Below are positions 56,608-64,000 of a stretch of 64,000 nt of DNA, piece after piece (the stretch's first letter is position 1; every line of letters starts with the position of its first letter). The DNA lies in contig NZ_CP030054.1 of assembly GCF_004114955.1 (NCBI RefSeq), forward strand, positions 806,001 to 870,000. The letters are read 5' to 3'. A program made the position numbers and the translations under genes. Below the pieces are notes generated by a model, which was not told the DNA's origin, searched no databases, and worked only from the letters and a program-made list of their open reading frames with translations. This stretch comes from Bradyrhizobium guangzhouense. GTDB taxonomy: Bacteria; Pseudomonadota; Alphaproteobacteria; Rhizobiales; Xanthobacteraceae.

Positions 56608-56983
56608 GCGAGGCGTTGCGGCCCGATGCGGCAGGAACTCGCGCAACGATGTGACTTGCGCCCAGACATAGAGTGAGCCCGGGAGACCGCGGCGGTGAGA
56701 TCGCCGAACTACCCCGCTAGACCATCACCCACTTGGGTGGCGCGGGAACCGAGCTGCCTGCGGGGTTGGACCAGCCGCTCCCGCCCGGCTGGGGCGAGAC
56801 ATAGGCTTCTTGGCACCACCGACCATCAAATCAGCACTCGAAGACTGCGAAGCTCGGACTGCTCAAAATCCAGCTCGCGAAGGATTTCAGCCGGCGTCCG
56901 CTCGAGGATATCGCCTCGCGAATCGCTGACGCCTGACGCGCTCTGCTCTGAACTCGACCGGACGCAAGACTGCAAGCTCAAGT
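56608..56983. other. Convergent gap between the two catabolic units
   Basis: About 375 bases at the switch from AT-richer to GC-rich DNA. A plus-strand fragment (LGLLKIQLAKDFSRRPL..., near 56850-56930) and a minus-strand fragment (RTPAEILRELDFEQ...) look faintly protein-like, but neither is open for long or recognisable. I call no gene. Confidence 0.35.
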
Positions 56984-57723
56984 TCAAAGGCGGGAGAGCT
57001 GTTGGCCACCGCCAACGTCGATATGAATGCCGATCGCATAAGGGATCTCTCCGCGAACAGGGAGGGTCACGGCCCGGCCGATCTCTTCAGGCCCCAGCGC
57101 GCCATTGGAATGCCGCCGGTGGCGATCAAATCGTCATAACGATCCTTCGCCGCGGCTGTCATCTCGGTGCGAATGATGACGAAGCTGTTCGCCTCACGAC
57201 TGGCTTCCGAGCCTATCACCATCTACGACGTCAGGCCGGGTGTCATTCCAACGCCCGCCTTGCTGATACAACAGTCGGCCCTGTTTTCGCCGATGATCTC
57301 TGCATTCGCCGAGCCGATGAAGATCACCGATCCCGGGCGCCTTTCGACGAGGCCCAGGCACCTCCTCGCAAAACACTGTGTGAGGAAAAAGCCGGCACGA
57401 AGGTTGATGTCCAGCGTCCGATCGTAGCTTTCCGGCTCAAGGTCGAGGATATCCCCGCGCTGCAGTGCTGCAGTGAGCTTACGCTAGCATTGTTGACCAG
57501 GCAGGTGGCTCGCCGAGCTCTCCCGCAATCCGGGCCAGCAACGCATCGTTTCCCGATCTCGGAAAACATCGTATCTATAATACCGGTCGGGAGCCGGAAT
57601 TGGCTCCTGCTCCAGATCCTCGGGACTCACGTGGGCGACGGTGAAATTGGCCTTACCGAGCGCGTCGGCGATTGCACGACCGATTCCACGCCCTGCGCCC
57701 GTAACGACCGCCACGTCCCTCAT
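56984..57723 (-). pseudogene. Broken short-chain dehydrogenase/reductase (FabG-like)
   Basis: Read on the minus strand, an SDR can be followed from start to stop through several frames. MRDVAVVTGAGRGIGRAIAD starts at 57723 (cofactor motif TGAGRGIG), with YDVFRDRETM later. CLVNNAS lies near 57505, then SVIFIGSANAEIIGENRADCCISKAGVGM near 57330-57240 in another frame; the catalytic Y has become C in CCISKAG. VIRTEMTAAAKDRYDDLI and IGIHIDVGGGQQLSRL follow, ending at 56984. The total span of about 246 codons fits an intact ancestor. Several frameshifts and a stop break it. Confidence 0.78.
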
Positions 57724-57807
57724 CGGTCGCGTCCTCCCACCGGCGCCGCCAGCGCACGAGACGGCCACCACAAACCGCACCTCGGAGCTCACCTGCGAAC
57801 GATTGAA

Positions 57808-58827
57808 CTAAGCTGGAAGTACCGCTCCGCCTTCTCGACCGAGTTCGGCAAGTTGTTCGAAGAGATTGCGCTCGATCGCGATCCCGACCTGGTCCGCTTG
57901 CGCGCGCAGTTCTGCCGCGCGCTCGCCGGGAATGCGGCCATTTCCTCCGACCGCTGCGAGATAGCGCTGCGTCCAAGCCTGCATGTTCTGATCGAAAGCA
58001 TCTTTGCCGATGAGCGCCGCCGGATCGAACACGAAGCCGAAGGCGCCGACGCCGCCCGGGGCGCCGCCTTCCGACAACAGGGGCCTTGCCCCGGTCAGCA
58101 CTCCCGCAAGCACTTCCACGATCATCGCCAGCGCGAGTCCCTTGTGACCGGCGGCCGGTAGGATCGAGCCGGCGAGCGCCGCGGTCGGGTCGGTCGTCGG
58201 CCGGCCCTCCGCGTCGATCGCCCAGCCTTCCGGGATCGGCAGGCCATCGCGTAGGGCGACGTGGATCTTGCCGCGCGCGACATTGCTCATCGCGAAGTCG
58301 ATCAGCAGCGGTGGTCCGTCCGGCCTCGGCGCTGCAAATGCAATGGGATTGTTACCGATTGCCGGCCGCGTTGCGCCCCCGGGAGCCATCACCGGCTGGG
58401 TCACCTGCGACAGGAAGCCGACCCTGCCGCTTTCGGCGACGTCGAGCAGATGCGAGCCGACTGCGCCAAGATGTCCGGCGTTGCGGATCAAAAAGGGGAC
58501 GAACGGTCGGGTCGGGCCAAGCGCATCCATCGCCAGTGCCAACGCCTTGGGGCCAACGATTTGTCCAAGCCCAAGATCGGCGTCGATTACCAACACCGTG
58601 CCATGCCAGCCGCATTTGATATCCGGCCTCGGGTTCAAGCCGCGGCGCGCGAGCTGGCGCCAATACGAGGGCAGACGCGCGATGCCATGGGTCCGTACGC
58701 CCGTGATGTCGGCGAGCAGCAGACGACGGGCTGCCAGCCTCGCGTCATCTTCGCCGAGTCCGGCCCGCGCGAAGATGGTTGCGACCCACGCTTCGAGCGG
58801 CGGCAGCAGCATGTTGATCGTCTCCAT
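57808..58827 (-). CDS. Malate/L-lactate/ureidoglycolate dehydrogenase-type oxidoreductase (Ldh2 family)
   Basis: 339-residue NAD(P)-dependent dehydrogenase of the Ldh2/YbiC/YlbC family. Seen are the catalytic-site THGIARLPSYWRQL (His in DITGVRTHG), NAGHLGAVGSHLLDVAE, SQVTQPVMAPGGATRPAIGNNPIAFAAPR and GHKGLALAMIVEVLAGVLTGA. The ATG at 58827 starts METINMLLPP; the longer open frame is arginine/serine-rich and runs into the next gene. It lies 16 bases after the PanE-like gene, in one minus-strand operon. Confidence 0.9.
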   Translation of the reverse strand: METINMLLPPLEAWVATIFARAGLGEDDARLAARRLLLADITGVRTHGIARLPSYWRQLARRGLNPRPDIKCGWHGTVLVIDADLGLGQIVGPKALALAMDALGPTRPFVPFLIRNAGHLGAVGSHLLDVAESGRVGFLSQVTQPVMAPGGATRPAIGNNPIAFAAPRPDGPPLLIDFAMSNVARGKIHVALRDGLPIPEGWAIDAEGRPTTDPTAALAGSILPAAGHKGLALAMIVEVLAGVLTGARPLLSEGGAPGGVGAFGFVFDPAALIGKDAFDQNMQAWTQRYLAAVGGNGRIPGERAAELRAQADQVGIAIERNLFEQLAELGREGGAVLPA

Positions 58828-58843
58828 CGCCCGGCTTTCTATC

Positions 58844-59902
58844 TCAAATCTCGAACAGCAGCTCCGGGCGCGGGGTAACCTCGCCGCGTTCGACCTTGCG
58901 GACGATATCGACGATCCGCTCATGCGCCGGCGCTGCGCAGCCGGCCTCCTTCGCCTTGCGGACGATGAAGCCGTTGATCTCACCGATCTCGGTGCGCCGC
59001 CCCTTCTGGATATCCTGTGCCATCGAGGGACGCTGCAAATTGCTGCGCGCCTGCGAACCGGTTCCCTTCTGCATGTGCCGCTCGACCTCGGCCAGCGCCG
59101 TGGCGTCGCCTTCGGATGCCGAGCGTAGCAGGTTCGGCTCGATGCCCGTGATGTGCTCGAGGTCGAGGCCGAGCGACTGGCCGGTCCGGATCGCTTCGCC
59201 GCCGAGGCGGATGACGAGGCGGCGGATCACGGGATGGGCGTCGCGTTCGTTTCCGCTCATGCCGGTCGCGGCGCTGACGCCGTTGCGCATGCCGTTGACG
59301 CAGAGCTTCGACCAGCGCACGCCCCACAGATTGGTAGTGACGCCAGAGCCGTCGATCGGGGTAAACAGGGCGTGCAGCTCCTTCACGCGCGGCGTCACGC
59401 GCCCATGGACCTCACCGACGAGAATCGATTTGGTCTCGAAGTCGCGCGGCATGGTGCGACGGACGCAGCCCGGTTCATAGAGATCGACGGCGAAATTATT
59501 GCCGACGATGCAGCCGACCGTGCGTCCCCATCCGACGACGCCGGCGATGATCTCCTCGTTGATCGAATTCTGCGCCGAGACGACGTAGCCCTGCGGCGAG
59601 AGATACGGCCTGATGAGGGTCGTGCACCATTCGGTATCGTAGGATTTGCTGGAGATGATCGCGATATCGATCGGCCGCTGCCTCGAAAGGCTCTGCACCT
59701 CGGTGAGGTGCATCGTCGGGACCGAAACGATGCAGGTTTCCTCATCCCTCATGCCGGACAGATGCAGCCCGCGTTGGCGGATCGTCTCGATGTGCTCGGG
59801 CCAGGGATCGATCAGCGTGACGTCGTTGCCGGTGCGCGCCAAATGGCCGCCGAGATAGCTGCCGACAGCGCCGGCGCCGACGATTGCGATACGTTTCTTC
59901 AT
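58844..59902 (-). CDS. Ketopantoate reductase-like (PanE/ApbA family) oxidoreductase
   Basis: 352-residue NADPH-dependent 2-oxoacid reductase-like protein. N-terminal Rossmann motif KKRIAIVGAGAVGSYLGGHLARTGNDV; central SAQNSINEEIIAG with the catalytic-region N; KLCVNGMRNGVSAATG (catalytic Lys) and the later RPSMAQDIQKGRRTEIGEINGFIVRKA with the substrate-binding Ser/Glu. Catabolic context argues against pantothenate synthesis. ATG 59902 has AAGGA 9 bases upstream; ATG 59908 is the alternative. Confidence 0.9.
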   Translation of the reverse strand: MKKRIAIVGAGAVGSYLGGHLARTGNDVTLIDPWPEHIETIRQRGLHLSGMRDEETCIVSVPTMHLTEVQSLSRQRPIDIAIISSKSYDTEWCTTLIRPYLSPQGYVVSAQNSINEEIIAGVVGWGRTVGCIVGNNFAVDLYEPGCVRRTMPRDFETKSILVGEVHGRVTPRVKELHALFTPIDGSGVTTNLWGVRWSKLCVNGMRNGVSAATGMSGNERDAHPVIRRLVIRLGGEAIRTGQSLGLDLEHITGIEPNLLRSASEGDATALAEVERHMQKGTGSQARSNLQRPSMAQDIQKGRRTEIGEINGFIVRKAKEAGCAAPAHERIVDIVRKVERGEVTPRPELLFEI

Positions 59903-59937
59903 TACCATTGTTCCTTCGTCGTCGGCCTTGGTTCTTA

Positions 59938-60921
59938 CTATGCCGTCGGTGCGCGGCGAACGAGCTTGTCGAGAACGTGCCGGCAACTCGCGATCTCGCC
60001 GGGCGAAATGCCGGACAGTTCCTTTGCCTCGATTGCGCGGGCGCGCGCGTGTAGTGCGTGGTTGCGGTCGCGTCCCATGGCCGTGAGTGTCAAGCCGCCG
60101 CTAGCGTCGGCCTCGACGAGGCCCATGCGCACTAGCTCGTTCACGGTGCTCTCCGCGGCGTTGAGCCCGAGAAACAATTCAGGCAGCAAGCTCGCGAGCG
60201 TGCGTCCCGGCAACGTTTCGATCGCGGCCATCAACCGGCTCTGCAGGACGCTGAGACCTTCGGCATGGCGACCCTCGTCGAGCGCTGCCGAGAGCACGCC
60301 ATGGGCACGATACATCAGCGCCGTCATGAACTCATTCATCGGGCCGCCGGCGTGCGCCTGTCCGGTCGCCTTCGACAGGTCGGTGGGATCGGCGAAGTCG
60401 GCGGCCATGCAATAGCGTCCTTGCGCAAACAGTAGCGGGCCGCGGTCGTGGCGCACGAAGCGTTCGACTTCACCCAGCATGATCAGATGATCGCCGCCGG
60501 GATATTCGGCCGCCTTGCGGCATTCGAAGCTGCACAGCGTTCCCTCGAGCAGCGGTGCGCCGCCGATGCCGCGCTTCCAGGAGACGCCCCCGAACTTGTC
60601 GCCGCCCGAGCGGCCAAAATGATTTGAGAGAGCGATCTGGTCGCTGGATAGAATGTTTACGGCGAAATGCGTGGCGACCTTGAAGGTCGGGAAGCTCTGG
60701 CTCGTTCGCTTGGCCGACCACAGCACGAGCGGTGGATCGAGCGAGACCGAGGAGAACGAGTTCGCCGTCATTCCGACGAGCTCGTCACCGTGAGCGGCGG
60801 TGACGACGGTCACGCCGGTCCCGAATTGGCCGAGGCAGCGCCGAAACGCGGCCGGATCTGCCTTGGGATCGCCGCTGTCGACGGCCGCGATGGTCGGGGA
60901 GAACTGCTGCATGGCGTGCAC
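59938..60921 (-). CDS. Flavin reductase fused to a MarR-like winged-helix domain
   Basis: 327-residue protein. The N-terminal split-barrel flavin reductase covers about residues 20-180 (FRRCLGQFGTGVTVVTAAHGDELVGMTANSFSSVSLDPPLVLWSAKRTS in order; HFAVNILSSDQIALSNHF; ECRKAAEYPGGDHLIMLGEVERF). The C-terminal ~130 residues look like a MarR-type winged helix (GLSVLQSRLMAAIETLPGRTLASLLPEL, STVNELVRMGLVEADASGGLTLTAMGRDR). The same two-part design is known for reductase C1 of p-hydroxyphenylacetate hydroxylase, where the MarR-like part senses the substrate. It should feed the LLM monooxygenase at 62090. GTG 60921 or ATG 60912 as start. Confidence 0.88.
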   Translation of the reverse strand: MHAMQQFSPTIAAVDSGDPKADPAAFRRCLGQFGTGVTVVTAAHGDELVGMTANSFSSVSLDPPLVLWSAKRTSQSFPTFKVATHFAVNILSSDQIALSNHFGRSGGDKFGGVSWKRGIGGAPLLEGTLCSFECRKAAEYPGGDHLIMLGEVERFVRHDRGPLLFAQGRYCMAADFADPTDLSKATGQAHAGGPMNEFMTALMYRAHGVLSAALDEGRHAEGLSVLQSRLMAAIETLPGRTLASLLPELFLGLNAAESTVNELVRMGLVEADASGGLTLTAMGRDRNHALHARARAIEAKELSGISPGEIASCRHVLDKLVRRAPTA

Positions 60922-60966
60922 TCGGCCTTCTGGTCAGTCGCTCGGAGGTTGCTGCGAATATCCTGA

Positions 60967-61884
60967 TCACGCAGCGTGGGAGTACATCGGCCGTCCCGCC
61001 ACCGGCATTTCCGCTGCGAGGATCGTACCGCTCTTCGATTCCGTGATGAAGAGTGTCCGCCGATCCGGACCGCCATAGGCGCAATTGGTGGTGAGAAGTC
61101 CCTTCGGAGACTTGATGCGCAGCATCGGTTCTCCGAGCGCGCTGAACAGCCAGGTGGCGCCGAGGCCGACGTGACAGATCGCGATATTGTCGTCCTCGTC
61201 GATCGCAAGGCCATCGGGGCCGCCACCTCCGGAAAGCTGGATGAAGGTGCCAACCTTGCTTGCGGTGCCGTCGCGCATCAGCGGCACCCGCCAGATCGCA
61301 TTGGCGCGCGTCACCGCCAGAAACAGCATCGTCTCGGCCTTGTTGAGCACGAGGCCATTCGGGCTCGGAATCCGGTCGAGCACGCAATCGAGCTGGCCAC
61401 TGGGTCGCAATCGATAGAGGCGGCCGCTCGGATCATGCAATCCGGTCTGCCCCTGATCGGTGAAGTACATGTCGCCGTTCGAGGCGAACACGAGATCATT
61501 GACGCCCTTGAATCGCTGCAACAGCGAGCGCTCCAGGAAGGGCTCGACGCGACCCGTGGCCGGGTCGAACACCATGATGCCCTGCTTGTGGTCGGTGATG
61601 AAGCCGCGCCCGTCCCTGTGAAACTTCAGGCCGTTCGGCTCACCGTCGTACTCCGCGCCAACACTGACCTCACCGTTCGGCGTGATGCGCAACAGGCGGC
61701 CCCAAGGAATGTCGACGACCCAGAGATCGTCATTGCGGTCAAAGGATGGGCCTTCGAGAAAGGTCGGCGTCGGTGCGCCGTGAAACTGCACCTCAGCCCA
61801 TTCCGAGCGCTGGCCGCTCTTGAACAGATGCTCGGGGATTGCAGTGAAGACGCGCGCCTCCACGCTTGGCGGTGCTGCATACAT
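60967..61884 (-). CDS. SMP-30/gluconolactonase/LRE family protein
   Basis: 305-residue six-bladed beta-propeller lactonase. The motifs are FLEGPSFDRNDDLWVVDIPWGRLLRI (metal Glu), EYDGEPNGLKFHRDGRGFITD, GVNDLVFASNGDMYFTDQG, PSPNGLVLNKAETMLFLAVTRANAIWRV (Asn ligand) and GGGGPDGLAIDEDDNIAI (Asp ligand). It opens a lactone, perhaps one produced by oxygenation of a cyclic ketone or acid. First gene of the minus operon, divergent from the LLM gene. Confidence 0.92.
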   Translation of the reverse strand: MYAAPPSVEARVFTAIPEHLFKSGQRSEWAEVQFHGAPTPTFLEGPSFDRNDDLWVVDIPWGRLLRITPNGEVSVGAEYDGEPNGLKFHRDGRGFITDHKQGIMVFDPATGRVEPFLERSLLQRFKGVNDLVFASNGDMYFTDQGQTGLHDPSGRLYRLRPSGQLDCVLDRIPSPNGLVLNKAETMLFLAVTRANAIWRVPLMRDGTASKVGTFIQLSGGGGPDGLAIDEDDNIAICHVGLGATWLFSALGEPMLRIKSPKGLLTTNCAYGGPDRRTLFITESKSGTILAAEMPVAGRPMYSHAA

Positions 61885-61964
61885 CGTCGAGTTCTCCCGT
61901 GCGCGGAGTTAATCCGCGTCTCGTTAAGCCGCGCATTCCGTGACGACACGTGAGCGCAACCGGC

Positions 61965-61993
61965 TTGACAGCCGTGGTGATTGGCTATCTATT
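61965..61993 (+). promoter_or_regulatory. Predicted sigma-70-type promoter of the second LLM operon
   Basis: TTGACA at 61965-61970, a 17-base spacer and TCTATT at 61988-61993 (4 of 6 to TATAAT). Transcription would start near 62000, just ahead of the inverted repeat at 62009. Confidence 0.6.
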
Positions 61994-62008
61994 CTTATAT
62001 AAGGATAA

Positions 62009-62026
62009 CGTTCCGAAATGAGAACG
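62009..62026. promoter_or_regulatory. Candidate operator in the divergent gap
   Basis: CGTTC (62009-62013), 8 bases, GAACG (62022-62026): an 18-base inverted repeat at the expected start of transcription of the LLM gene, where a repressor would act. The regulator is not identified. Confidence 0.45.
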
Positions 62027-62089
62027 CAAGGAAAAACCGGGGCGTCGCGCCAGCGCGATGCGGCTCGGCTTTTCGGAGGGAGCGACTTC

Positions 62090-63388
62090 ATGCGTGGCGG
62101 CATGCACTTGATCGGGTTTCTGATCAACTCGCCTATCAATCACACGATCCTGAGCTGGTCGGATCCCGCCGATCAGCGTCTCGAGGCGATGGGAAGCCTG
62201 AAGCGCTGGCAGAGGCTTGCGCAGACCTATGAGCGCGGCCTGTTCGATGGGCTGTTCTTCGCGGATACGCCGGGTGTGTTCGACCGCTACAAGGAGCGTT
62301 CCGACGAGGCGGTGCGCTACGGCGTGTGCTGGCCGCCGCACGATCCGGTCGTTCTGCTGAGTGCACTCGCCGCCGCCACCGATCGGCTCGGCCTTGCGGT
62401 GACGCTCTCCATTTCGGCCAATCATCCCTATCAGGCGGTCCGCTCGCTCTCGACGCTCGACTATATGAGCGGCGGTCGGGTCGGCTGGAACATCGTCACT
62501 GGCCATCTGCGCGGCGAGTACCGTGCACTCGGTCTCAATCAACTCGATCACGACCAGCGCTACGATCGCGCCGATGAATATATGGAAGTCTGTCGTGCGC
62601 TCTGGAGCGGGGTGCGCGAGGGCGCGGTCCAGGCCGACAGGACGACAGGCGTCTATGCTGATCCGGCCAAGGTGGACATCATCAATCACGAGGGCGAGTA
62701 TTTCCGCTGCCATACGGTGCCGCCGGCTTTGCCGTCGCGGCAGGGCCATCCGGTGCTGTTCCAGGCCGGATCCTCCGGCCGCGGCCAGCGCTTCGCGCAG
62801 AAGCACGCCGACGTGGTGTTCTCCATTCAACCGCATCTGGGCGGCATGAAAACCTTCATGCAGGAGCTCGGCGCAGCATCGGGGAGCGCGGCCGCGCCCA
62901 AGGTGACGTTCGGCGTGCAGCCGATTCTCGGAAGCTCCGAGGCGGAGGCGAGGCGCCGGCTCGACGAATTCGCCGCGCGCATTCCGCTTGAGGCCGCGCT
63001 GAGCCGCTTGTCCGGTTCGCTCGGGGTGGATTTCAGCCAAGTCGAGCTCGATCTGCCGCTCGAGGAGCAGAAGACGCAGGCATCGCAGGGTCTGATGAAG
63101 GCCATGTCGGCCTCGTTCGAGAATCGCCGCTTCACGCTGCGCGAGGCGGCGGTACGCTGGGGCCTTGCGGTCGGCATGCCGCAACTGATCGGAACACCGG
63201 AGCAGGTTGCCGATCAGCTCGAGACGATCTGGCGGGAGACCGGGTGCCACGGTTTCAATATCACGCCGACGACCACGCCCTCCAGCGTCGAGGAATTCGT
63301 TGACCAGGTGATCCCAATTCTGCAGAAACGAGGTGTGTTCCGCACCGCATATGAGGGCGAGACGTTCCGCGAAAATTTGCTGAACTGA
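62090..63388 (+). CDS. LLM-class FMNH2-dependent monooxygenase (NtaA/SnaA/DszA family), copy 2
   Basis: 432-residue flavin-dependent monooxygenase. Motifs: FDGLFFADTPGVFDRYKER, LLSALAAATDRLGLAVTLSISANHPYQAVRSLSTLDYMSGGR in short blocks, WNIVTGHLR, HDQRYDRADEYMEVCRALW, GHPVLFQAGSSGRGQRFA and LIGTPEQVADQLE. The ATG at 62090 has GGAGGGAG 8 bases upstream; an upstream ATG at 62018 lacks a ribosome site and would overlap the operator-proximal leader. It is divergent from the flavin reductase fusion that should supply FMNH2. Confidence 0.93.
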   Translation: MRGGMHLIGFLINSPINHTILSWSDPADQRLEAMGSLKRWQRLAQTYERGLFDGLFFADTPGVFDRYKERSDEAVRYGVCWPPHDPVVLLSALAAATDRLGLAVTLSISANHPYQAVRSLSTLDYMSGGRVGWNIVTGHLRGEYRALGLNQLDHDQRYDRADEYMEVCRALWSGVREGAVQADRTTGVYADPAKVDIINHEGEYFRCHTVPPALPSRQGHPVLFQAGSSGRGQRFAQKHADVVFSIQPHLGGMKTFMQELGAASGSAAAPKVTFGVQPILGSSEAEARRRLDEFAARIPLEAALSRLSGSLGVDFSQVELDLPLEEQKTQASQGLMKAMSASFENRRFTLREAAVRWGLAVGMPQLIGTPEQVADQLETIWRETGCHGFNITPTTTPSSVEEFVDQVIPILQKRGVFRTAYEGETFRENLLN

Positions 63389-63457
63389 ACGGCAACGGCC
63401 ACGCGAGTTGGCCGCGTTCCAACGAGTATCGTTACGAGCAGGGAGGAGATCGTGACA

Positions 63458-64000
63458 ATGAATCACACTCGGAGAGCGTTCGTGAAGACGACGCTGCTCG
63501 CGGGCATCGGCGCGCCGGCCCTTGGTCTTTTCGCGCCGAACATCGCGCGGGGGCAGGGGGCGGTCACCCTGAAATTCGCTCATCCCGACAGCAACCTCCA
63601 TCCCAACCACAAGATGGCGGAAGCCTTTGCGGGCCGGGTAGGCGAACGCACCAATGGCGCTGTCAAGATCGATATCTTCGCCGGCGGACAGCTTGGCTCC
63701 AGTGTCAGCATCGCGACCGGCGTTGCGACCGGGACGGTCGATCTCGTGTACCACACCGCGGGATTCCTCTCCTCCATCTTCCCAATGATGCAGGTGCTCG
63801 ATCTGCCGTTCCTGTTCCGCGACGCGCGCAGCGGCGAAAGGGTGACCGATGGCGAGATCGGCCAGATGATCTTCGCCAGCCTCGCGCCGAAGAATGTCTA
63901 TGGCCTGGCCTGGAGCACCAATGGCTGGCGGGTGGTGGAGACCACCAGAAAGGTCGTGCGAGCTCCCGACGACCTTTCCGGGATGAAGTTCAGGATCCAG
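63458..64000 (+). CDS. TRAP transporter substrate-binding protein (DctP family), C-terminus cut by window end
   Basis: Periplasmic receptor of a TRAP importer for carboxylate-type solutes; about 181 residues visible. A twin-arginine-like signal (TRRAFVKTTLLAGIGAPALGL) is followed by the mature start VTLKFAHPDSNLHPNHKMAEAF, and FAGGQLGSSVSIATGVATGTVDLVYH, LDLPFLFRD and WSTNGWRVVETTRK are typical of DctP. GGGAGGAG precedes the ATG at 63458 (GTG 63452 is possible). It probably imports the substrate of the LLM enzyme encoded 69 bases upstream. Confidence 0.92.
   Translation, partial: MNHTRRAFVKTTLLAGIGAPALGLFAPNIARGQGAVTLKFAHPDSNLHPNHKMAEAFAGRVGERTNGAVKIDIFAGGQLGSSVSIATGVATGTVDLVYHTAGFLSSIFPMMQVLDLPFLFRDARSGERVTDGEIGQMIFASLAPKNVYGLAWSTNGWRVVETTRKVVRAPDDLSGMKFRIQ

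Noticed and set aside
56695..58161. 488-codon plus-strand open frame
   Set aside because: It overlaps the antisense of the broken SDR and of the Ldh2-type gene, is Arg/His/Ser-rich, and resembles no protein.
61985..63754. 589-codon minus-strand open frame
   Set aside because: Shadow of the LLM monooxygenase and the TRAP binding-protein gene; composition dominated by R/H/A/E/L without family motifs.

Overview
The window looks like chromosome or symbiosis-island DNA from a Bradyrhizobium-type alphaproteobacterium (Rhizobiales). The reasons are the gene content and order of a complete uptake-hydrogenase locus (hupUV-hupSLCDFGHIJK-hypABFCDEX-hoxA-hupT), the GC-rich coding, and the wealth of catabolic ABC/TRAP and two-component flavin monooxygenase genes.

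Layout. (1) 1-3896, minus strand: a sugar-type ABC importer operon (binding protein, two permeases, ATPase cut by the window edge). (2) 4504-7944: a nickel-uptake unit. A perfect NikR-type operator (GTATGA-N16-TCATAC) precedes a HupN/NixA nickel permease and a TonB-dependent receptor. (3) 7947-12560: a second HupC-like cytochrome b (minus), a methyl-accepting chemotaxis protein and a DUF3422 membrane protein. (4) 12553-33640: the hydrogenase locus, nearly all genes overlapping or a few bases apart. HupUV (H2 sensor), HupT (kinase) and HoxA (NtrC-type activator) form the signalling chain. HupSLC is the membrane-bound enzyme, HupD/F/G/H/I/J/K are the dedicated maturation proteins, and HypA/B/F/C/D/E/X build the NiFe(CN)2CO centre. 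Two clear sigma-54 (-24/-12) promoters lie before hupS and before hupG. (5) 33.7-34.3 kb: a decayed short-chain dehydrogenase, marking the end of the hup segment.

(6) 34.7-56.6 kb: a visibly more AT-rich catabolic cluster. It holds a polar amino-acid ABC importer, an LLM (NtaA/SnaA/DszA) monooxygenase, a LysR regulator, hydantoinase/oxoprolinase HyuB and HyuA, a flavin reductase, an aldehyde dehydrogenase, an unrecognised predicted beta-propeller, a glutamate-type dehydrogenase, a CzcO-like FAD monooxygenase, a RidA protein, a DUF1028 protein and an M20 deacylase. I read it as one uncharacterised pathway for a nitrogen-containing (lactam, hydantoin or N-acyl) compound that ends at glutamate or a similar amino acid. 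An IS66-family element of 3174 bp (43966-47139) with an exact 8-bp target duplication has been inserted into the middle of it. The element carries a frameshifted tnpB and a YecA-like passenger gene.

(7) 57.0-64.0 kb: a second, GC-rich catabolic unit. On the minus strand are a broken SDR, an Ldh2-type dehydrogenase, a PanE-like reductase, a flavin reductase fused to a MarR-like domain and an SMP-30 lactonase. Divergently transcribed are a second LLM monooxygenase and a TRAP binding protein cut by the window end. A TTGACA promoter and a CGTTC-N8-GAACG inverted repeat sit in the divergent gap. No tRNA, rRNA or CRISPR array was seen.
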